Shown one piece after another: positions 62,081 through 64,000 of a stretch of DNA of 64,000 bases. Under the pieces are notes generated by a model that saw nothing but the letters and a program-made list of their open reading frames with translations, was not told the origin of the DNA and searched no databases. A program made the translations under genes and the position numbers. Each line of letters opens with the position of its first letter. The stretch's first letter is position 1. This DNA comes from Carallia brachiata (lineage: Eukaryota > Streptophyta > Magnoliopsida > Malpighiales > Rhizophoraceae). The DNA is taken from contig JADCRB010000060.1 of the NCBI GenBank assembly GCA_021464245.1, positions 859,797 to 923,796 on the forward strand, written 5' to 3'.

Positions 62081-63000
62081 GCTCTCATTGTTGGTTTACC
62101 ATTGATTATGCATTTTTTTTCTTTCTCCACGTTTTTATATATATATATATAAAAAAAAACATTGTTTCACGCTGATGTCGTCAAACAGGTACGTTGATTA
62201 TTCCTCTATTTTTTTTTGGGTCTGGTCCAGCTCTCTTTCTTATTGATATTATGTGTGCTCTTTTGGAAGTCATCCTTATATATATATATATATATATATT
62301 TATCTACTTGCACTTTTGCCACACACGAGACACATTTTTTTGGGACAATTTATTGTGTGCATTTTTGAATGACTTTTGTCTTTTGTGGGTCCATCATTCT
62401 TTCGTTCTTTTATATATTTAAAAAAAAAAAAAAACTGCTGTACACCCACATACGCTTGGCCACGTATCCCATTCTTTTACAGCACTTTGTCAGATCCTAT
62501 TTCCTCCCTTACAAAAATTTTGCACCATATGTTTTGGACCTATAGCATTTTTTCCGGAGAAGTGCCTTAGATCAATTCCTACCTTCTCTACAGCTCATAT
62601 TGACTTTTCTTCTACACCACATAATTATTATTATTTTTTTTTTCTTGTTCCCCATTTTTGACCCAATATTCTCGGGCAATTCTTTTTGTAAGCTTCTCAA
62701 TTTTTTTTATTACTTCCTGTTATTGACGATGTCTTTTTCTTGGTCCTTTTTATTCTTAATTGGGCATTTTTTTCTTTTGTTTTGGTCTATACTTTTTAGT
62801 ACTCCTTATTTGGGCAACTCGCATCTCCAATTCTCCAAGATTCTCTCTTTCGACTCCCAATTATTATTACCCATTTAGTCTGCACTCCCACTCTTTAAAA
62901 ACCTCCACTCGGCTTCATATTCTTGCACCACAGCCAGCTAAAATTCCCAGCCCGTAGCTCCTTTTAATTGGTGCAGTTTTGTGCCTCTTCCCTCATCACC
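62081..63000 (+). other. Post-pol non-coding part of copia element
   Basis: T-rich, with (TA)n runs at about 62137-62151 and 62278-62300. Short frames are low-complexity. Confidence 0.5.
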
Positions 63001-63383
63001 ATGAAGCGCAGCAATTCCTCTCCTGACCTAAGTCCCTCTACAGCCAGAAACTATCGTAAGGTGAAACTAAGCACTAAACCCCTACACATAATCTGGAGCC
63101 CTCCTCTCCATTAGAAAAACCAACCTCCTTTTCGGGCTTCGAAGCCAACACTCCTGCTAATATTCTCTATCAACAAACGCGTGATATTACAGATTTGCGC
63201 CTTGCCATTGACTATTTACGCGAAGATATGAGATTTTTCTACGAATCTATTGAAGAGTTTCGTGAAACCTTGGAGATGCTTGACGATGAATTCCGTACAT
63301 GGACTTATAACCAAAAGCGTTTAGCTCGTTATAAGGCCTCCCTTTTTGATGACTCTAAAGGGGGAGTAGGAGACGATGATTAA
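63001..63383 (+). pseudogene. Third ORF of the copia element, helical protein, one frameshift
   Basis: ATG 63001 (MKRSNSSPDLSPS) opens a frame that stops near 63113; the adjoining frame continues without stop to 63383 and encodes a charged, probably coiled-coil helix (DYLREDMRFFYESIEEF, ETLEMLDDEF). The position between pol and the polypurine tract is that of the env-like ORF of SIRE-type elements. I see no signal peptide or membrane segment. The last codons run through a polypurine-like tract. Confidence 0.6.
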
Positions 63384-63402
63384 CTTTATATATTTTTTTG
63401 GT

Positions 63403-63492
63403 TTATGTCTTGCTAGGATTCTATCGTAGTCAATTAGTGTGATGTCCTTTTGTCTTACATTTATGTCTTGCTAGAATTCCATCGTAGTCAAT
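63403..63492 (+). repeat. Two direct repeats of 32 bp, 58 bp apart
   Basis: TTATGTCTTGCTAG followed by (G/A)ATTC(T/C)ATCGTAGTCAAT occurs at 63403-63434 and 63461-63492, just before the final polypurine tract. The two copies differ at two bases. Confidence 0.85.
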
Positions 63493-63623
63493 ACATGTGG
63501 TCTCTTTTATCTATTTATATGGAAGAAATTTCTAGTCATTATTTTTTATGCTCTTATTTGATTAATTTTCATACATGCATAGATTAAGGGGGAGTTTATG
63601 ATTCTTTTTTGTTGTCATCATCA

Positions 63624-63637
63624 AAAAAGGGGGAGAA
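63624..63637 (+). other. Polypurine tract of copia element
   Basis: AAAAAAGGGGGAGAA directly before the 3' LTR. Near-copies AAAGGGGGAG (63357) and TTAAGGGGGAG (63584) lie upstream. Confidence 0.85.
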
Positions 63638-64000
63638 TGTTGATCATGTATTTTTTTATTTTGATGAAGCCAACAATTCCTTTCAATTATCATTTACTTA
63701 ATTGTTTTTTGTGTGCAAGGAATTCCCTTTTGATGTCCCACTTCGGTGATCCATAATTGGAGCTGTACAATTCTTTTAATTATTAAATTTGCCCTATGGA
63801 TCCTACGTTGACACACCAATCTCATCACCATGTGTGACCTTAAAGAATCCATGCAGAATTCTTGTGCCATCTATTGAAGAACATGTGATGGGTATGCAAA
63901 TTTGGAAGGCCAACTAGCCAAGGAGTGTGCCAACCATGGAATTGAGAGTGTCATCCTAAGCTAACCATAAGAACTTTCCTTTATTTCACCAACCAACGTG
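63638..64000 (+). repeat. 3' LTR of the copia element, first 363 bp
   Basis: Same sequence as the start of the 5' LTR apart from about five differences; runs off the window end. Confidence 0.95.

Larger units (their letters stand above)
55850..64000 (+). mobile_element. Ty1/copia LTR retrotransposon, SIRE/Maximus-like, 3' end outside window
   Basis: Order: 5' LTR, initiator-Met primer site, gag, pol (protease, integrase, reverse transcriptase, RNase H), a third ORF, polypurine tracts, 3' LTR. The integrase before reverse transcriptase order defines copia. Long LTRs (1.2 kb), a gag with two CCHC knuckles and a post-pol ORF point to the SIRE/Maximus lineage. It sits inside NRG1 copy B with TTGAT (55845-55849) as the likely left target duplication. 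Frameshift and stop lesions make it non-autonomous. Confidence 0.95.

Noticed and set aside
1..64000. CRISPR arrays, bacterial operons, riboswitches
   Set aside because: Nothing of the kind is present; the sequence is a plant nuclear genome.

Overview
The window is nuclear DNA of a eudicot plant. The support is AT-rich spacers with poly(A/T) runs, GT-AG introns with plant-type short exons, an LBD and a GARP transcription factor, a nuclear tRNA-Glu gene, and an NRG1-type RPW8-NLR (a class reported absent from monocots). I cannot name the species; a woody rosid would fit.

Left part (1-28 kb): an intact LBD gene (LBD36-like, +); a decayed misato-family gene (-); an intact five-exon HHO/NIGT1-type GARP repressor gene (-); a long AT-rich spacer with a foldback MITE; tRNA-Glu(UUC); two isolated exon fragments (CPK kinase and APS reductase) beside another foldback MITE; a decayed HECT_2 (UBE3D-like) ubiquitin-ligase gene (+); an intact 16-exon PWP1 WD40 gene (-); and a decayed HAL3/phosphopantothenoylcysteine decarboxylase gene (+). 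The decayed genes keep their introns, so they died in place rather than arriving as cDNA copies.

Right part (30-56 kb): a tandemly duplicated block made of SnRK2 kinase remnant, NRG1-like RPW8-NB-ARC-LRR gene, spacer and PPR gene. Copy A holds a complete NRG1-like gene (33821-37308, 805 aa predicted), an SnRK2 remnant and a PPR gene broken by a MULE-type MITE, an LTR-element remnant and a segment of about 5.4 kb. That segment carries an RPW8-domain-only gene (46076-46726). Copy B holds a PPR pseudogene with a solo LTR inside it, the 3' half of SnRK2, and an NRG1-like gene cut inside its NB-ARC domain by a young SIRE-type Ty1/copia element (from 55850 to beyond the window end).

How the genes relate: the intact genes are regulators (LBD, HHO), a nucleolar WD40 protein (PWP1) and immune genes (NRG1-like helper NLR plus RPW8-only protein). 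The SnRK2/NRG1/LBD36 and HHO/misato neighbourhoods match my memory of Arabidopsis loci At5g66870-At5g66910 and At4g37180-At4g37190. This suggests an old syntenic block that has since lost genes and been rearranged by duplication and transposons. Exon limits were set by eye from splice signals, reading frame and family knowledge; no database search was possible.
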